64,000 nt of DNA from Nocardioides conyzicola (GCF_039543825.1 NZ_BAABKM010000004.1:124001-188000); one strand, 5' to 3'. Shown: positions 51,004 to 60,316, counted from the stretch's first letter. Program-made: numbers and translations. Notes: generated from the letters alone by a model not told the origin.

Positions 51004-51762
51004 TCAGACCGCCGCCGTGAGGTACTTCTCGTAGCCCTCGGCCTCGAGCTGCTCGGCGAGCTCGGGCCCGCCCTGCTCGGCGATCTTGCCGTCGACGAAG
51101 ACGTGCACGAAGTCGGGCTCGATGTAGCGCAGGATCCGCGTGTAGTGCGTGATCAGCAGGACGCCCTTGCCCTCCTGGGCCCGGAACCGGTTGACGCCCT
51201 CGGACACGATCTTGAGCGCGTCGATGTCGAGGCCGGAGTCGGTCTCGTCGAGGATCGCGACCTTCGGGTTCAGCAGCTCGAGCTGGGCGATCTCGTGGCG
51301 CTTCTTCTCGCCGCCGGAGAAGCCCTCGTTGACCGAGCGGGTGCCGAACGTCGGGTCCAGGTTGAGCTTCTCGAGCGCCGAGTTGACGTCCTTGACCCAG
51401 GTGCGGAGCTTGGGTGCCTCGCCGTCGAGGGCGGTCTTCGCCGTCCGCAGGAAGTTGGACACCGAGACGCCGGGGACCTCGACGGGGTACTGCATCGCCA
51501 GGAACAGCCCGGCGCGCGCCCGCTCGTCGACGGTCATCGCCAGCACGTCGTCACCGTCGAGCGTGACGGTGCCGCCGGTGACGGTGTACTTCGGGTGGCC
51601 CGCGATCGAGTAGGCCAGCGTCGACTTGCCCGACCCGTTGGGACCCATGATCGCGTGGGTCTCGCCGTCCTTGATGGTCAGCGTGACGCCCTTGAGGATC
51701 TCCTTGGGACCGTCCTCGGTGTCGACGGACACCTGCAGGTCCTTGATGATCAGCTCGCTCAT
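51004..51762 (-). CDS. sufC: SufC Fe-S assembly ATPase
   Basis: A 252-residue ABC-type ATPase of the SufBCD complex. Walker A GPNGSGKSTLAYSIAGHP near residue 38, signature FSGGEKKRHEIAQLELLNP, Walker B VAILDETDSGLD (SufC-specific DETDSGLD) and switch His LLITHYTRIL. ATG 51762 overlaps the Rieske gene stop (ATGA). Confidence 0.96.
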   Translation of the reverse strand: MSELIIKDLQVSVDTEDGPKEILKGVTLTIKDGETHAIMGPNGSGKSTLAYSIAGHPKYTVTGGTVTLDGDDVLAMTVDERARAGLFLAMQYPVEVPGVSVSNFLRTAKTALDGEAPKLRTWVKDVNSALEKLNLDPTFGTRSVNEGFSGGEKKRHEIAQLELLNPKVAILDETDSGLDIDALKIVSEGVNRFRAQEGKGVLLITHYTRILRYIEPDFVHVFVDGKIAEQGGPELAEQLEAEGYEKYLTAAV

Positions 51763-52094
51763 GAGGGGGTGACTCCGTTCAGGGTGGTGGTGGTGTCGAT
51801 GAAGATCGAGTCGTCGCGGACCTCGATCGGGAAGGTCGCGACGGGTTCGGTGGCGGGCAGCCCGGTGGGCTTGCCGGTCCGGAGGTCGAAGCGCGAGCCG
51901 TGCAGCCAGCACTCGACCGTGCAGTCGGCGACCTCGCCCTCGCTCAGGGCGACGGCGGCGTGCGAGCACAGGTCCTGGATGGCGAAGAACTCGTCGCCGT
52001 CACGAGCGACCGCGACGTCGTACGCACCGACCGTGACGCCGAGCGCCTCGTCGGTGGGGACGTCGGCGACCGCACAGGCCCGTTCGAAGGTCAC
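51759..52094 (-). CDS. Rieske-type ferredoxin inside the suf operon
   Basis: A 111-residue Rieske [2Fe-2S] protein. The ligands are Cys43-Ser-His45 (LCSHAAVALSEGEV) and Cys62-x2-His65 (ECWLHGSRFDL). It resembles ferredoxin subunits of non-heme oxygenases (NirD-like) but stands alone between sufD and sufC, coupled on both sides by 4-base overlaps. It may donate electrons for cluster assembly or be an early client; common in actinobacterial suf operons. Confidence 0.93.
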   Translation of the reverse strand: MTFERACAVADVPTDEALGVTVGAYDVAVARDGDEFFAIQDLCSHAAVALSEGEVADCTVECWLHGSRFDLRTGKPTGLPATEPVATFPIEVRDDSIFIDTTTTLNGVTPS

Positions 52095-53272
52095 TGGAAG
52101 TCCTTCAGCACGTTCTTGGCCAGCTCGGCCTCGACGGTCTCGAGCAGCTGGGCCTCGATCGAGGGGATGCCGACCTTGCGGATCAGGTCGTTGAAGAAGC
52201 CGTGCACGACCAGTCGGCGCGACTCCTTCTCGGAGACGCCGCGCGAGCGCAGGTAGAAGAGCTGCTCGTCGTCGAACCGCGCGGTCGCGGACGCGTGGCC
52301 CGCGCCCTCGATCTCGCCGGTCTCGATCTCGAGGTTGGGGACCGAGTCGGCCTGGCAGCCGTCGGAGAGGACCAGGTTGCGGTTCTCCTCGTAGGTCTCG
52401 ATGCCCTCGGCGACCTTGCGGATCAGCACGTTGCCGATCCAGACCGTGTGCGCGCCCTGGCCCTGCAGCGCGCCCTTGTAGAGCACGTGGCTCTTGGTCC
52501 GCGGCGCCGTGTGGTCGGCGAAGAGGCGGTGCTCGAGGTGCTGGCCCTCGTCGGCGAAGTAGAGGCCGAGGAGCTCGGCCGAGCCGCCGGGCCCGGCGTA
52601 CTCGACGTTGGCGTGCATCCGGACCAGGTCGCCGCCGAACGAGATCGACGTGTGCTTGACGCTGGCGTCGCGGCCGACCTGGATCGCGTCGCGGCCGAGG
52701 TGCACCGCGTCGTCGTCCCAGTCCTGCAACGAGAGCACGTTGACGTCGGACGCGTCGCCCGCGAGCACCGTGGTGATCGCCGAGTAGCGCGCCGTGCCGG
52801 TGTGCAGGACCAGGACGGTCGCCTTGGCGTGCCGGCCCACCCGGATGACCAGCTGGCCCCAGACCAGGTCCTCGACCGAGCTGCCGTGCAGCCGCAGCAC
52901 GATCGGCTCGGCGATCTCGGCCTCGGCCGGGACGTCGAGCAGCATCGCGCCGCCGGCGTTGGCCGCGGCGAGCGCGGACGGCCGGTCGTTGGGAGCCAGC
53001 TCACCGAGCTCACGCGCCTGGTCGGCAGTGACCTCGGTGAGGGTGACGCCCTCGGGCAGCGTGGTGTCCCAGGTCAGGCGGGCGTCGGACGCGTCGCCGT
53101 CCAGGATGCCGCGCAGCCGCTTGAGCGGCGTGAAGCGCCAGATCTCCTCGCGCCCGGTGGGCACGGGGTGGTCGGCGAGGTCGTACGACGGGGGCGGGTT
53201 CAGGTGGCTGAAGCCAGCACCCAGCTCCAGGGAGTCCGCCACGCTCTCGCGGGCAGCATCGGTGACAGTCAA
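52091..53272 (-). CDS. sufD: SufD Fe-S assembly scaffold subunit
   Basis: A 393-residue SufD. EEIWRFTPLKRLRGIL near the N-terminus is the aromatic motif that binds SufC/FADH2 partners in the family, a beta-helix core follows, and the end KESRRLVVHGFFNDLI is the SufB/SufD C-terminal signature. It starts at TTG 53272; no ATG or GTG is closer to the expected N-terminus. A strong hairpin precedes it after sufB. Its stop overlaps the Rieske gene by 4 bases. Confidence 0.93.
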   Translation of the reverse strand: MTVTDAARESVADSLELGAGFSHLNPPPSYDLADHPVPTGREEIWRFTPLKRLRGILDGDASDARLTWDTTLPEGVTLTEVTADQARELGELAPNDRPSALAAANAGGAMLLDVPAEAEIAEPIVLRLHGSSVEDLVWGQLVIRVGRHAKATVLVLHTGTARYSAITTVLAGDASDVNVLSLQDWDDDAVHLGRDAIQVGRDASVKHTSISFGGDLVRMHANVEYAGPGGSAELLGLYFADEGQHLEHRLFADHTAPRTKSHVLYKGALQGQGAHTVWIGNVLIRKVAEGIETYEENRNLVLSDGCQADSVPNLEIETGEIEGAGHASATARFDDEQLFYLRSRGVSEKESRRLVVHGFFNDLIRKVGIPSIEAQLLETVEAELAKNVLKDFQ

Positions 53273-53357
53273 TGAATCGGCTTTCAGTATCGGTAGATGA
53301 GATCCAAGTCCTCCGCAACCACACGACGACGAGCCGCTAGGCGAGGAGGAGCGGGGG

Positions 53358-53396
53358 GCGGTGGGCTGCAGCGCGCTTGCGCGCTCAGCCCACCGC
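53358..53396 (-). terminator. Strong hairpin at the sufB-sufD junction
   Basis: GCGGTGGGCT (53358-53367) pairs with AGCCCACCGC (53387-53396), and the inner AGCGCGC (53370-53376) with GCGCGCT (53379-53385) across a TT loop. The sufB stop codon (53387-53385) is inside the stem. No T-tract on the minus strand. It may attenuate or process the transcript between sufB and the TTG-started sufD, 80 bases downstream. Confidence 0.55.
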
Positions 53397-54803
53397 GCCC
53401 TCCATCTGCAGCTCGATGAGCCGGTTGAGCTCGAGGGCGTACTCCATGGGGAGCTCCTTGGCGATCGGCTCGATGAAGCCGCGGACGATCATCGCCATGG
53501 CCTCGTCCTGCTCCATGCCGCGCGACATCAGGTAGAAGAGCTGGTCGTCGGAGACCTTCGAGACCGAGGCCTCGTGACCCATGGACACGTCGTCCTCGCG
53601 GATGTCGACGTACGGGTAGGTGTCCGAGCGGCTGATCTGGTCGACCAGGAGCGCGTCGCAGAGCACGTTGGACTTGGAGCCGTGCGCGCCCTCGTTGATC
53701 TGGATCAGGCCGCGGTACGACGTACGTCCGCCGCCACGCGCCACCGACTTCGACAGGATGCTCGAGCTCGTGTTGGGCGCCGCGTGGACCATCTTGGCGC
53801 CGGCGTCCTGGTGCTGGCCCTCGCCTGCGAACGCGATGGAGAGCGTCTCGCCCTTGGCGTGCTCGCCCATCAGGTAGACGGCCGGGTACTTCATCGTCAC
53901 CTTGGAGCCGATGTTGCCGTCGACCCACTCCATGGTCGCGCCGGCCTCGCAGACGGCGCGCTTGGTGACGAGGTTGTAGACGTTGTTGGACCAGTTCTGG
54001 ATGGTCGTGTAGCGGCAGCGGCCGCCCTTCTTCACGATGATCTCGACGACGGCCGAGTGCAGCGAGTCGGAGGAGTAGATCGGCGCGGTGCAGCCCTCGA
54101 CGTAGTGCACGTAGGCGCCCTCGTCGACGATGATCAGGGTGCGCTCGAACTGACCCATGTTCTCGGTGTTGATCCGGAAGTAGGCCTGCAGCGGGATGTC
54201 CACGTGGACGCCCGGCGGGACGTAGATGAAGGAGCCACCCGACCACACCGAGGTGTTGAGCGCGGCGAACTTGTTGTCGCCGACCGGGATCACGGTGCCG
54301 AAGTACTCCTGGAAGAGCTCCGGCTGCTCCTTGAGCGCCGTGTCGGTGTCCAGGAAGAGGACGCCCTGCTCCTCGAGGTCCTCGCGGATCGAGTGGTAGA
54401 CGACCTCGGACTCGTACTGCGCCGCGACGCCCGAGACCAGGCGCTGCTTCTCCGCCTCCGGGATGCCGAGCCGGTCGTAGGTGTTCTTGATCTCCTCGGG
54501 GAGGTCGTCCCACGTCGCCGCCTGCTTCTCGCTGGAGCGCACGAAGTACTTGATGTTGTCGAAGTCGATCCCCGACAGGTCCGAGCCCCAGTTGGGCATG
54601 GGCTTGCGGCCGAAGAGCTTGAGGCCCTTCAGGCGCAGGTCGAGCATCCACTGCGGCTCGCTCTTCTTCGCGGAGATGTCGCGGACGACCTCTTCGCTCA
54701 GCCCGCGCTTGGCGGTGGCGCCGGCCACGTCGGAGTCGGCCCAACCGAAGTCGTAGCGTCCGATGCCCTCGAGCTCGGGGTTGCGCTCGTCGATGGTGGT
54801 CAT
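53385..54803 (-). CDS. sufB: SufB Fe-S assembly scaffold subunit
   Basis: A 472-residue Suf[36 protein letters not shown] and [17 protein letters not shown] are diagnostic, and [19 protein letters not shown] contains the functional Cys. ATG 54803 shares one base with the sufR stop (TGATG), so sufR and sufB are coupled. It builds the nascent cluster with SufC and SufD. Confidence 0.96.
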   Translation of the reverse strand: MTTIDERNPELEGIGRYDFGWADSDVAGATAKRGLSEEVVRDISAKKSEPQWMLDLRLKGLKLFGRKPMPNWGSDLSGIDFDNIKYFVRSSEKQAATWDDLPEEIKNTYDRLGIPEAEKQRLVSGVAAQYESEVVYHSIREDLEEQGVLFLDTDTALKEQPELFQEYFGTVIPVGDNKFAALNTSVWSGGSFIYVPPGVHVDIPLQAYFRINTENMGQFERTLIIVDEGAYVHYVEGCTAPIYSSDSLHSAVVEIIVKKGGRCRYTTIQNWSNNVYNLVTKRAVCEAGATMEWVDGNIGSKVTMKYPAVYLMGEHAKGETLSIAFAGEGQHQDAGAKMVHAAPNTSSSILSKSVARGGGRTSYRGLIQINEGAHGSKSNVLCDALLVDQISRSDTYPYVDIREDDVSMGHEASVSKVSDDQLFYLMSRGMEQDEAMAMIVRGFIEPIAKELPMEYALELNRLIELQMEGAVG

Positions 54804-55513
54804 CAGCTGACCGTCTCCTTCGTCTTGGTGGGTGTGCTCTTCGCTGTGCCGGTAACGGTGCTGCTGGGAATGCAGGTGGTGCAGACCCCGTCGCCGTGGG
54901 CGATCGTGGCCAGCCGCTGGACGTGGCTGCCGAGGACCAGGCTGATCGCCTCGGTCTCGGCCTCGCACAGCTGCGGGAACTCGTGGGCTACGTGGGCAAC
55001 CGGGCAGTGCTGCTGGCACAGCTGCTCCCCGACCGGGCTGTCGCGAACCGTCGCGGCGTACCCCTCGGCGGTGAACACCTGGGCCAGGACCTCGGCGGAC
55101 CCCAGCTCGGGGTGCTCCGCCCGGATCCCCTCGAACCTCTCCGGGATGAACGCCCAGCGGCGGGCGGCGAATTCCCGGACGGCCTCGTCGCCACCGGTCT
55201 CCGCCAGGAAGCGGAGCGCCTGCGCCGCGAGGTCGTCGTACTGCTGGTCGAAGCCGTCGCGACCGGACTCGGTCAGCGCGAAGGCCTTCGCCGGCCGGCC
55301 GCGCCCGCGGGTGGCCTGGCTGCGCGGCTCCCGCGCCTCGACGAGGCCCTCCTCGAGCAGCTGGTCGAGGTGACGGCGTACGGCGGCCGGGGTGAGGTCG
55401 AGCCGCTCGGCGAGCGCCGCGGCGGTCGAGGGTCCGTTGACGAGGATCGACCGGGCGACGCGCTGACGCGTCGTCTGGTCGTGCCCGGGAACGGGCACCT
55501 CGTTGATTTCCAC
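54803..55513 (-). CDS. sufR: SufR Fe-S-sensing transcriptional repressor
   Basis: A 236-residue DeoR/ArsR-like regulator. The helix-turn-helix is at residues ~28-55 ([21 protein letters not shown]). Cys lie at about 166, 170 and 183 ([19 protein letters not shown]), the cluster ligands of SufR, with Cys 211 and 214 near the end. With holo-cluster it should repress the suf operon. GTG 55513. The divergent gap (55514-55628) contains ACACCAGTGT, a weak operator candidate directly before the start. Confidence 0.93.
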   Translation of the reverse strand: MEINEVPVPGHDQTTRQRVARSILVNGPSTAAALAERLDLTPAAVRRHLDQLLEEGLVEAREPRSQATRGRGRPAKAFALTESGRDGFDQQYDDLAAQALRFLAETGGDEAVREFAARRWAFIPERFEGIRAEHPELGSAEVLAQVFTAEGYAATVRDSPVGEQLCQQHCPVAHVAHEFPQLCEAETEAISLVLGSHVQRLATIAHGDGVCTTCIPSSTVTGTAKSTPTKTKETVS

Positions 55514-55628
55514 AACACCAGTGTGCCCTTATTGTTTTCGCCGCTTCAAGGAAGGCGACCCTTACCTGCCGCTCGCGGGCGGAGGGCGTGAGCCGGGCCA
55601 CAGGCCGGCTCTCCCTACACTGACGGGC

Positions 55629-56480
55629 GTGCCCGACACCTCCCCTGCCGTCTCCGTCGACGGCCTGGTGATGAGGTACGGCGAGAAGGTCGCCGTCGAC
55701 GGTCTCTCGCTGACGGTCGACCGGGGCACGATCACCGCCGTGCTAGGCCCCAACGGTGCCGGCAAGACCACCACGCTCGAGACCTGCGAGGGCTACCGGA
55801 AGCCGCAGCACGGCACCGTCCGGGTGCTCGGCCTCGACCCGGTCCGCGAGCGCCGCGACCTGCTCCCCCGCATCGGCGTGATGCTCCAGGGTGGCGGTGC
55901 GTGGAGCGGCGTCCGCGCGATGGAGATGCTCACCCACGTCTCCCGCCTGCACGCCCACCCCCTCGACACCGACATGCTCGCGGAGCGGCTCGGGCTCGGC
56001 GACTGCGGGCGTACGCCGTACCGACGCCTCTCCGGCGGTCAGCAGCAGCGCCTCGGCCTGGCGATGGCGATCGTCGGGCGCCCCGAGATCGTGTTCGTCG
56101 ACGAGCCGACCGCCGGCATGGACCCGCAGGCCCGGCGGACGACGTGGGAGCTGCTCGAGGAGCTGCGCGGCGACGGGGTCACGGTCGTGCTCACCACCCA
56201 CTACATGGACGAGGCCGAGCGGCTCGCCGACCAGATCCACATCATCGACCGGGGCCGGCTGATCGCCTCGGGGACGCCGGAGGAGCTGACCCGCGGCACG
56301 TCGGCGACCGTGCGTCTCGTCGTCGACCAGGAGCTGCCCGGCGACGCGGAGGCCGCGCTGCGCGCGTCGGTGGACCGGTGGAGCGGCGAGCACGGTGTGG
56401 GGGTGCGGTCGATCAGCTTCGGCTCGCGCACCCTCGAGGACGTCTTCCTGGAGCTCACCGGACGGGAGCTCGAGCCGTGA
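55629..56480 (+). CDS. ABC transporter ATP-binding protein (DrrA/NodI-like exporter)
   Basis: A 283-residue ATPase. Walker [19 protein letters not shown] near residue 42, signature [20 protein letters not shown], Walker [18 protein letters not shown], switch His [15 protein letters not shown]. The C-terminal ~60 residues are the extension typical of DrrA/ABC-2 exporters. GTG 55629 has TACACT 7 bases upstream. It overlaps the permease start by 4 bases. Confidence 0.92.
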   Translation: MPDTSPAVSVDGLVMRYGEKVAVDGLSLTVDRGTITAVLGPNGAGKTTTLETCEGYRKPQHGTVRVLGLDPVRERRDLLPRIGVMLQGGGAWSGVRAMEMLTHVSRLHAHPLDTDMLAERLGLGDCGRTPYRRLSGGQQQRLGLAMAIVGRPEIVFVDEPTAGMDPQARRTTWELLEELRGDGVTVVLTTHYMDEAERLADQIHIIDRGRLIASGTPEELTRGTSATVRLVVDQELPGDAEAALRASVDRWSGEHGVGVRSISFGSRTLEDVFLELTGRELEP

Positions 56481-57247
56481 GCGGCACCTTCACCCCGAAG
56501 CCCGGCGCGGCGCCGCTGCACCAGCAGGTGCTGGCGCAGTCCCGGATGGAGGCGCGGCTGATGCTGCGCAACGGCGAGCAGCTGCTGCTGGCCGTCGTCA
56601 TCCCGGTGCTGGTCCTCTTCGGTGCGGTCACCGCCGGTGAGCACCTCAACCTCGACCTGCCGTCCTCGCACCCGCTCGTCGACATCTTCACCCCCGGGGT
56701 GATCGCCCTGGCGGTGATGTCGACCTCGTTCACCTCGCTCGCGATCGCGACCGGGTTCGAGCGCCGGTACGGCGTGATCAAGCGGCTCGGCAGCTCACCA
56801 CTCCCCCGGTCCGGGTTGCTGGCCGGCAAGGTCGGCGCGCTGCTCCTCGTGCAGCTCGTCCAGGTCATCATCATCGGCGGCGTCGGCCAGCTGCTGGGGT
56901 GGACGCCCAAGCCGGGCGTGCTCGGCGTCGCGCTCGCGATCCTCCTCGGCACCGCCGCCTTCGCCGCGCTCGGTCTCTTCGTCGCCGGCGCGCTCCGGGC
57001 CGAGGCGACGCTCGCCGCGGCCAACCTGATCTACCTGCTGCTGATGACCGGCGGCGGCGTCGTCCTCCCGCTGACGGCGTACGGCGACGCGCGGCCGTTC
57101 CTGCAGTGGCTCCCGTCCGCCGCCCTCGGCGAGGCGATGCGCACCGGCTTCATCGACGGTGCGGTCGCGTGGCGCGACCTCGGCGTGCTGCTCGTCTGGG
57201 CGGCGCTCGGCACCGTCCTCACCGCCAAGACCTTCAAGTGGGAGTGA
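56477..57247 (+). CDS. ABC-2 type transporter permease
   Basis: A 256-residue permease with six helices, starting with LLLAVVIPVLVLFGAVTAGE near residue 35. FERRYGVIKRLGSSPLPRSG is the ABC-2 cytoplasmic loop and GGGVVLPLTAYGD a family landmark. Start GTG 56477. With the ATPase it forms an exporter placed directly before heme A synthase in many actinobacteria; a role in cytochrome or heme trafficking is often guessed but unproven. Confidence 0.92.
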   Translation: MSGTFTPKPGAAPLHQQVLAQSRMEARLMLRNGEQLLLAVVIPVLVLFGAVTAGEHLNLDLPSSHPLVDIFTPGVIALAVMSTSFTSLAIATGFERRYGVIKRLGSSPLPRSGLLAGKVGALLLVQLVQVIIIGGVGQLLGWTPKPGVLGVALAILLGTAAFAALGLFVAGALRAEATLAAANLIYLLLMTGGGVVLPLTAYGDARPFLQWLPSAALGEAMRTGFIDGAVAWRDLGVLLVWAALGTVLTAKTFKWE

Positions 57248-58125
57248 TGGAACGCCTTCGCTATCGCGTCCGGCACCTCGACGACTGGCTGCGTGGCTGG
57301 GCCTGGGCGTCGATCGTGGTCAACATCGGCATCGTCGTCACCGGCGGCGTCGTCCGGCTGACCGGCTCCGGGCTCGGCTGCCCCACGTGGCCGGAGTGCC
57401 ACGCCGGGTCCTTCACCCCGCACGGGGCGTACGACGTGCACTCGGCGATCGAGTTCGGCAACCGGATGCTGACCTACGTGCTCGTCGTGGTCGCGATCGG
57501 CACGTTCGTCGCGACCTGGCAGGCAGGACGCCGCGACCTGCGCCGGCTCGCCCTGGTCATCGCGCTCGGCATCCCCGCGCAGGCGGTCATCGGCGGCATC
57601 ACCGTGCTGACCGACCTGAACCCGTGGATCGTGTCCTTCCACCTGCTCTGCTCGATGGCGATCATCGGCGTCGCGGTGCTGCTGCGCTGGCGGCTCGACC
57701 GGCCGGCACCCGAGGTCGCCCCGCGCGGAGCCCTGGTGGCCCTCGCCTGGTCGACGTTCGCCACCGCCTGGGCGGTGCTCTACGTCGGCACGGTCGTCAC
57801 CGGCTCCGGCCCGCACGCCGGCGACAGGGACGCGAAGCGCAACGGGCTCGACCCGCTGCAGATGAGCCAGGTGCACGCGGACCTGGTCTTCCTGCTGGTC
57901 GGCCTCACCATCGGCCTGCTGCTCGCGGTGGTCGCGGCCAAGCGGCCGGCCGCCGTACGCCGGGCCGTCGTGGTGCTGCTCGTCGTCGAGCTGGCCCAGG
58001 GCCTGATCGGGTTCGTGCAGTACTTCACCGACCTGCCCGTCGTGCTCGTCGGCTTCCACATGCTCGGCGCCGCGATCATCTCGGCGACCGTCACCCAGGC
58101 GCTGCTCGAGGTGCGCGAGTCGTAG
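57247..58125 (+). CDS. ctaA: Heme A synthase CtaA/COX15
   Basis: A 292-residue membrane enzyme that converts heme O to heme A for cytochrome aa3. Eight helices in two repeats; LTGSGLGCPTWPECHAGSF has the Cys pair, HSAIEFGNRML the first heme His, SFHLLCSMAI the second, VTGSGPHAGD, SQVHADLVFL and VGFHMLGAA the later ones. ATG shares one base with the permease stop. Complements the SURF1 gene at 38177 in oxidase biogenesis. Confidence 0.95.
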   Translation: MERLRYRVRHLDDWLRGWAWASIVVNIGIVVTGGVVRLTGSGLGCPTWPECHAGSFTPHGAYDVHSAIEFGNRMLTYVLVVVAIGTFVATWQAGRRDLRRLALVIALGIPAQAVIGGITVLTDLNPWIVSFHLLCSMAIIGVAVLLRWRLDRPAPEVAPRGALVALAWSTFATAWAVLYVGTVVTGSGPHAGDRDAKRNGLDPLQMSQVHADLVFLLVGLTIGLLLAVVAAKRPAAVRRAVVVLLVVELAQGLIGFVQYFTDLPVVLVGFHMLGAAIISATVTQALLEVRES

Positions 58126-58161
58126 GTTCGCGATCCCGCGACCGATGCGGTGTCATGTTCT

Positions 58162-59163
58162 ATGAAGAACATCCGGGTCGGCCTCGTTGCAGATCCAGCC
58201 GCACCGACCGCGATCGCGCGGAGGATCTCTGATGTGAGTCCTCCTCACGGGGACGTCTCGTGGGAGATCACTGTCGTGAGTGAGCCGTTCACGACCGGGT
58301 CTGAAGACGTTGGGACCGCCGTGGGTCGATTGCAGGACCGGGCCCGCGAGCGGGAATGGGATCTCGTCGTCGGCCTGACCGAGCTCCCGCTTCACGACGA
58401 CGGTGGTCGGCACCTGCTGGTCCAAACCGATCGGGCGCAGCGGACCGCGGTGCTCTCCCTGCCTGCACTCGGCGGGATCCGGACACATGCTCGATCCCGC
58501 CGAGCGCTGCGTTCACTGCTCAGCGCGATGTCGGAGCCCAGGACCGAGGACGGAGAGCAGCGGGTCGTCCTGCCTCAGTTCGGCGGCCGGTGGCGCCTGC
58601 TCCTGGGCATGGTGCTCGCCAACCGTCCGTGGCTGCTGGTCCCGGGCCTGAAGTCTGCTCTCGTGGCGGCCCTGGCGACCGGGGCTGTGGCGACCGTCAA
58701 CTCGACGGTCTGGCTCCTTGCGGACTCGCTGTCCTGGTGGCGCCTCGTGGTGGCGACGATCGGCTCGATCGCCCTCGTCGTGGGTTGGCTCGTGATCGAC
58801 GGCGAGCTCTGGGACCGCCCCGACGACGACTCGCCGCAGGCACGGGAGAGATCGCGCCTCTACAACGCGTCGACCCTGTTGACCCTGATGGCTGGCGTGC
58901 TGATCTGCTACGTGGCGCTCTACGCCCTGAACCTGGCGTGGGCGTTCTTCATCCTCGACCCCGATCTCATGGGCGGCTATCTCAACGCGGCCGTCAGCTA
59001 CCGCGAGCTGTTCGTCCTGGCCTGGTTCGTGGCGTCGGCGGCCACCGTCGGCGGTGGACTCGGCTCCGGTCTGGAGACGGACGAGGCGATCCGCGCCGCT
59101 GCCTACTCCAAGCGCGAGGAGGACCGCCGCGAGCGCCTCGCGCACGACCGAGACTCGTCCTAG
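58162..59163 (+). CDS. Membrane protein of unknown function with soluble N-terminal domain
   Basis: A 333-residue protein I cannot assign. Residues 1-115 look soluble and alpha/beta (NIRVGLVADPAAPTAIA, then EWDLVVGLTELPLH). Residues ~150-310 hold about four helices, including VPGLKSALVAALATGAVATV, LVVATIGSIALVVGWLVI and LLTLMAGVLICYVALYALNL. The end SKREEDRRERLAHDRDSS is charged. Codon use appears less GC-rich than upstream genes. ATG 58162 is used; the GTG 12 bases upstream is possible. Confidence 0.65.
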   Translation: MKNIRVGLVADPAAPTAIARRISDVSPPHGDVSWEITVVSEPFTTGSEDVGTAVGRLQDRAREREWDLVVGLTELPLHDDGGRHLLVQTDRAQRTAVLSLPALGGIRTHARSRRALRSLLSAMSEPRTEDGEQRVVLPQFGGRWRLLLGMVLANRPWLLVPGLKSALVAALATGAVATVNSTVWLLADSLSWWRLVVATIGSIALVVGWLVIDGELWDRPDDDSPQARERSRLYNASTLLTLMAGVLICYVALYALNLAWAFFILDPDLMGGYLNAAVSYRELFVLAWFVASAATVGGGLGSGLETDEAIRAAAYSKREEDRRERLAHDRDSS

Positions 59164-59203
59164 CGATCCGAGCCCAGGCTGGACTGCAGGCGACCTGGCC
59201 GTC

Positions 59204-59782
59204 TCACTGCTCTTGCGGGCGTGGCAGGACGGTCAGGACCATGCCGATGTAGGTGCGGAACTCGGCCATGTAGGCGCGGAGAAAGGCCTCGGTGGAGTCG
59301 TCCGTGACCTCGCCGTCTGCCTGGAAGACATCGGCGGAGTAGTGGATGTAGGCCTCGGGTGAGGTCATCTGGCGGGCGTTGCAGAAGCTGAGCACAGCGC
59401 GCAGGCTCTGTTGGCCGATGGCGGTGCCGATCTGTCCGACGGAGGCTCCGATGACCGCGGCCGGGATGTGGTCGAAGGAGTTCTGTCCCCATGGTCGGGA
59501 CGCCCAGTCGATCGCGTTCTTCAACGCCCCGGGGATCGAGCGGTTGTACTCAGGGGCGACGAAGAGCACCGCGTCGACGGCAGCGATCGAAGCCTTGAGC
59601 GCTCGGGCCTCGGGCGGGTAGTCGTCGTCGAAGTCCGGGCTGTACAGCGCCAGGTTGCCGATGGGGATCTCGCTGAACTCCAGGTCGTCCGGAGCGACCC
59701 GGATGAGGGCCCTGGAGAGGATGCGGTTGATCGACGTCGAGGACAGGCTGCCGACGAAGTAGCCGACCTTGTAGGTGGTCAT
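59204..59782 (-). CDS. NAD(P)H-dependent FMN reductase/azoreductase-like flavoprotein
   Basis: A 192-residue flavodoxin-fold protein. VGSLSSTSINRILSRAL is the FMN phosphate loop and FVAPEYNRSIPGALKNAIDW is the signature of NADPH-dependent FMN/quinone reductases (ChrR, YieF). It may protect against quinones or other oxidants. Strong ribosome site (AGGAGG). It follows the small monooxygenase gene after 38 bases. Confidence 0.93.
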   Translation of the reverse strand: MTTYKVGYFVGSLSSTSINRILSRALIRVAPDDLEFSEIPIGNLALYSPDFDDDYPPEARALKASIAAVDAVLFVAPEYNRSIPGALKNAIDWASRPWGQNSFDHIPAAVIGASVGQIGTAIGQQSLRAVLSFCNARQMTSPEAYIHYSADVFQADGEVTDDSTEAFLRAYMAEFRTYIGMVLTVLPRPQEQ

Positions 59783-59820
59783 GGTTCCTCCTGGTTTTCG
59801 TGAGGCCTTGGTGTGGTGGG

Positions 59821-60120
59821 CTACGCGGGGAGCTTGTCAGCGAGGACGTCGATCTTTTCGATGTGCGGCTCGGAGAAGAGGACTCCGGTATTGGGCCCGA
59901 GGGCCTGGCCCACACCGCCGGCGAGGTGGGCGTCTCGGGCCTCGTCGTCCGGGAACACGTCGTACACGCCGAAGGTCGAGGGCCCGAACCGGATGGCGAA
60001 CCAGGCGACGGTGCCGGGCTCGTCCATGACGATCGACCGCGCTTCGGTGAGGAAGTCGGCGAGCTCCGTCTCTTTTCCCGGCAGTGCCTCGAGTCGCACG
60101 AGGAGGGCTTTGGTCAGCAT
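59821..60120 (-). CDS. Antibiotic-biosynthesis-monooxygenase (ABM) domain protein
   Basis: A 99-residue ferredoxin-like barrel protein. VRLEALPGKETELADFLTEA and FGPSTFGVYDVFPDDEARDAHL are typical of ABM/YgiN proteins, some of which oxidise quinols. Paired with a quinone-type reductase, as YgiN is with MdaB. It has a GAAGGAG ribosome site and is divergent from dnaK across a 261-base region. Confidence 0.88.
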   Translation of the reverse strand: MLTKALLVRLEALPGKETELADFLTEARSIVMDEPGTVAWFAIRFGPSTFGVYDVFPDDEARDAHLAGGVGQALGPNTGVLFSEPHIEKIDVLADKLPA

Positions 60121-60230
60121 GGGTCGGGCTCCTTCGTCTCGGGGGACGACGCCGCCGGTCGGCCGCGAGTGGACACCACCCCGAACACCTGTCCCCGCCC
60201 ATGCTTCTCAGTCGCGCAGCTCACCCGCAT

Positions 60231-60316
60231 CCCGTGAACGGGTACCCCTGCCAGCTCACCGAGCGACGACGGTCCAGTTGCTCAGCCGGGATTCTCGGAA
60301 CTAACCCGTACACGGG
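60231..60316. promoter_or_regulatory. Two CCCGT-N2-ACGGG palindromes upstream of dnaK
   Basis: CCCGTGAACGGG (60231-60242) and CCCGTACACGGG (60305-60316) lie 74 bases apart, about seven helical turns, in the 261-base divergent region. They are candidate operators for a dimeric regulator of the chaperone operon and perhaps the ABM gene. The actinobacterial HspR box (CTTGAGT-N7-ACTCAAG) is absent. The rest of 60121-60381 shows no gene. Confidence 0.5.
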
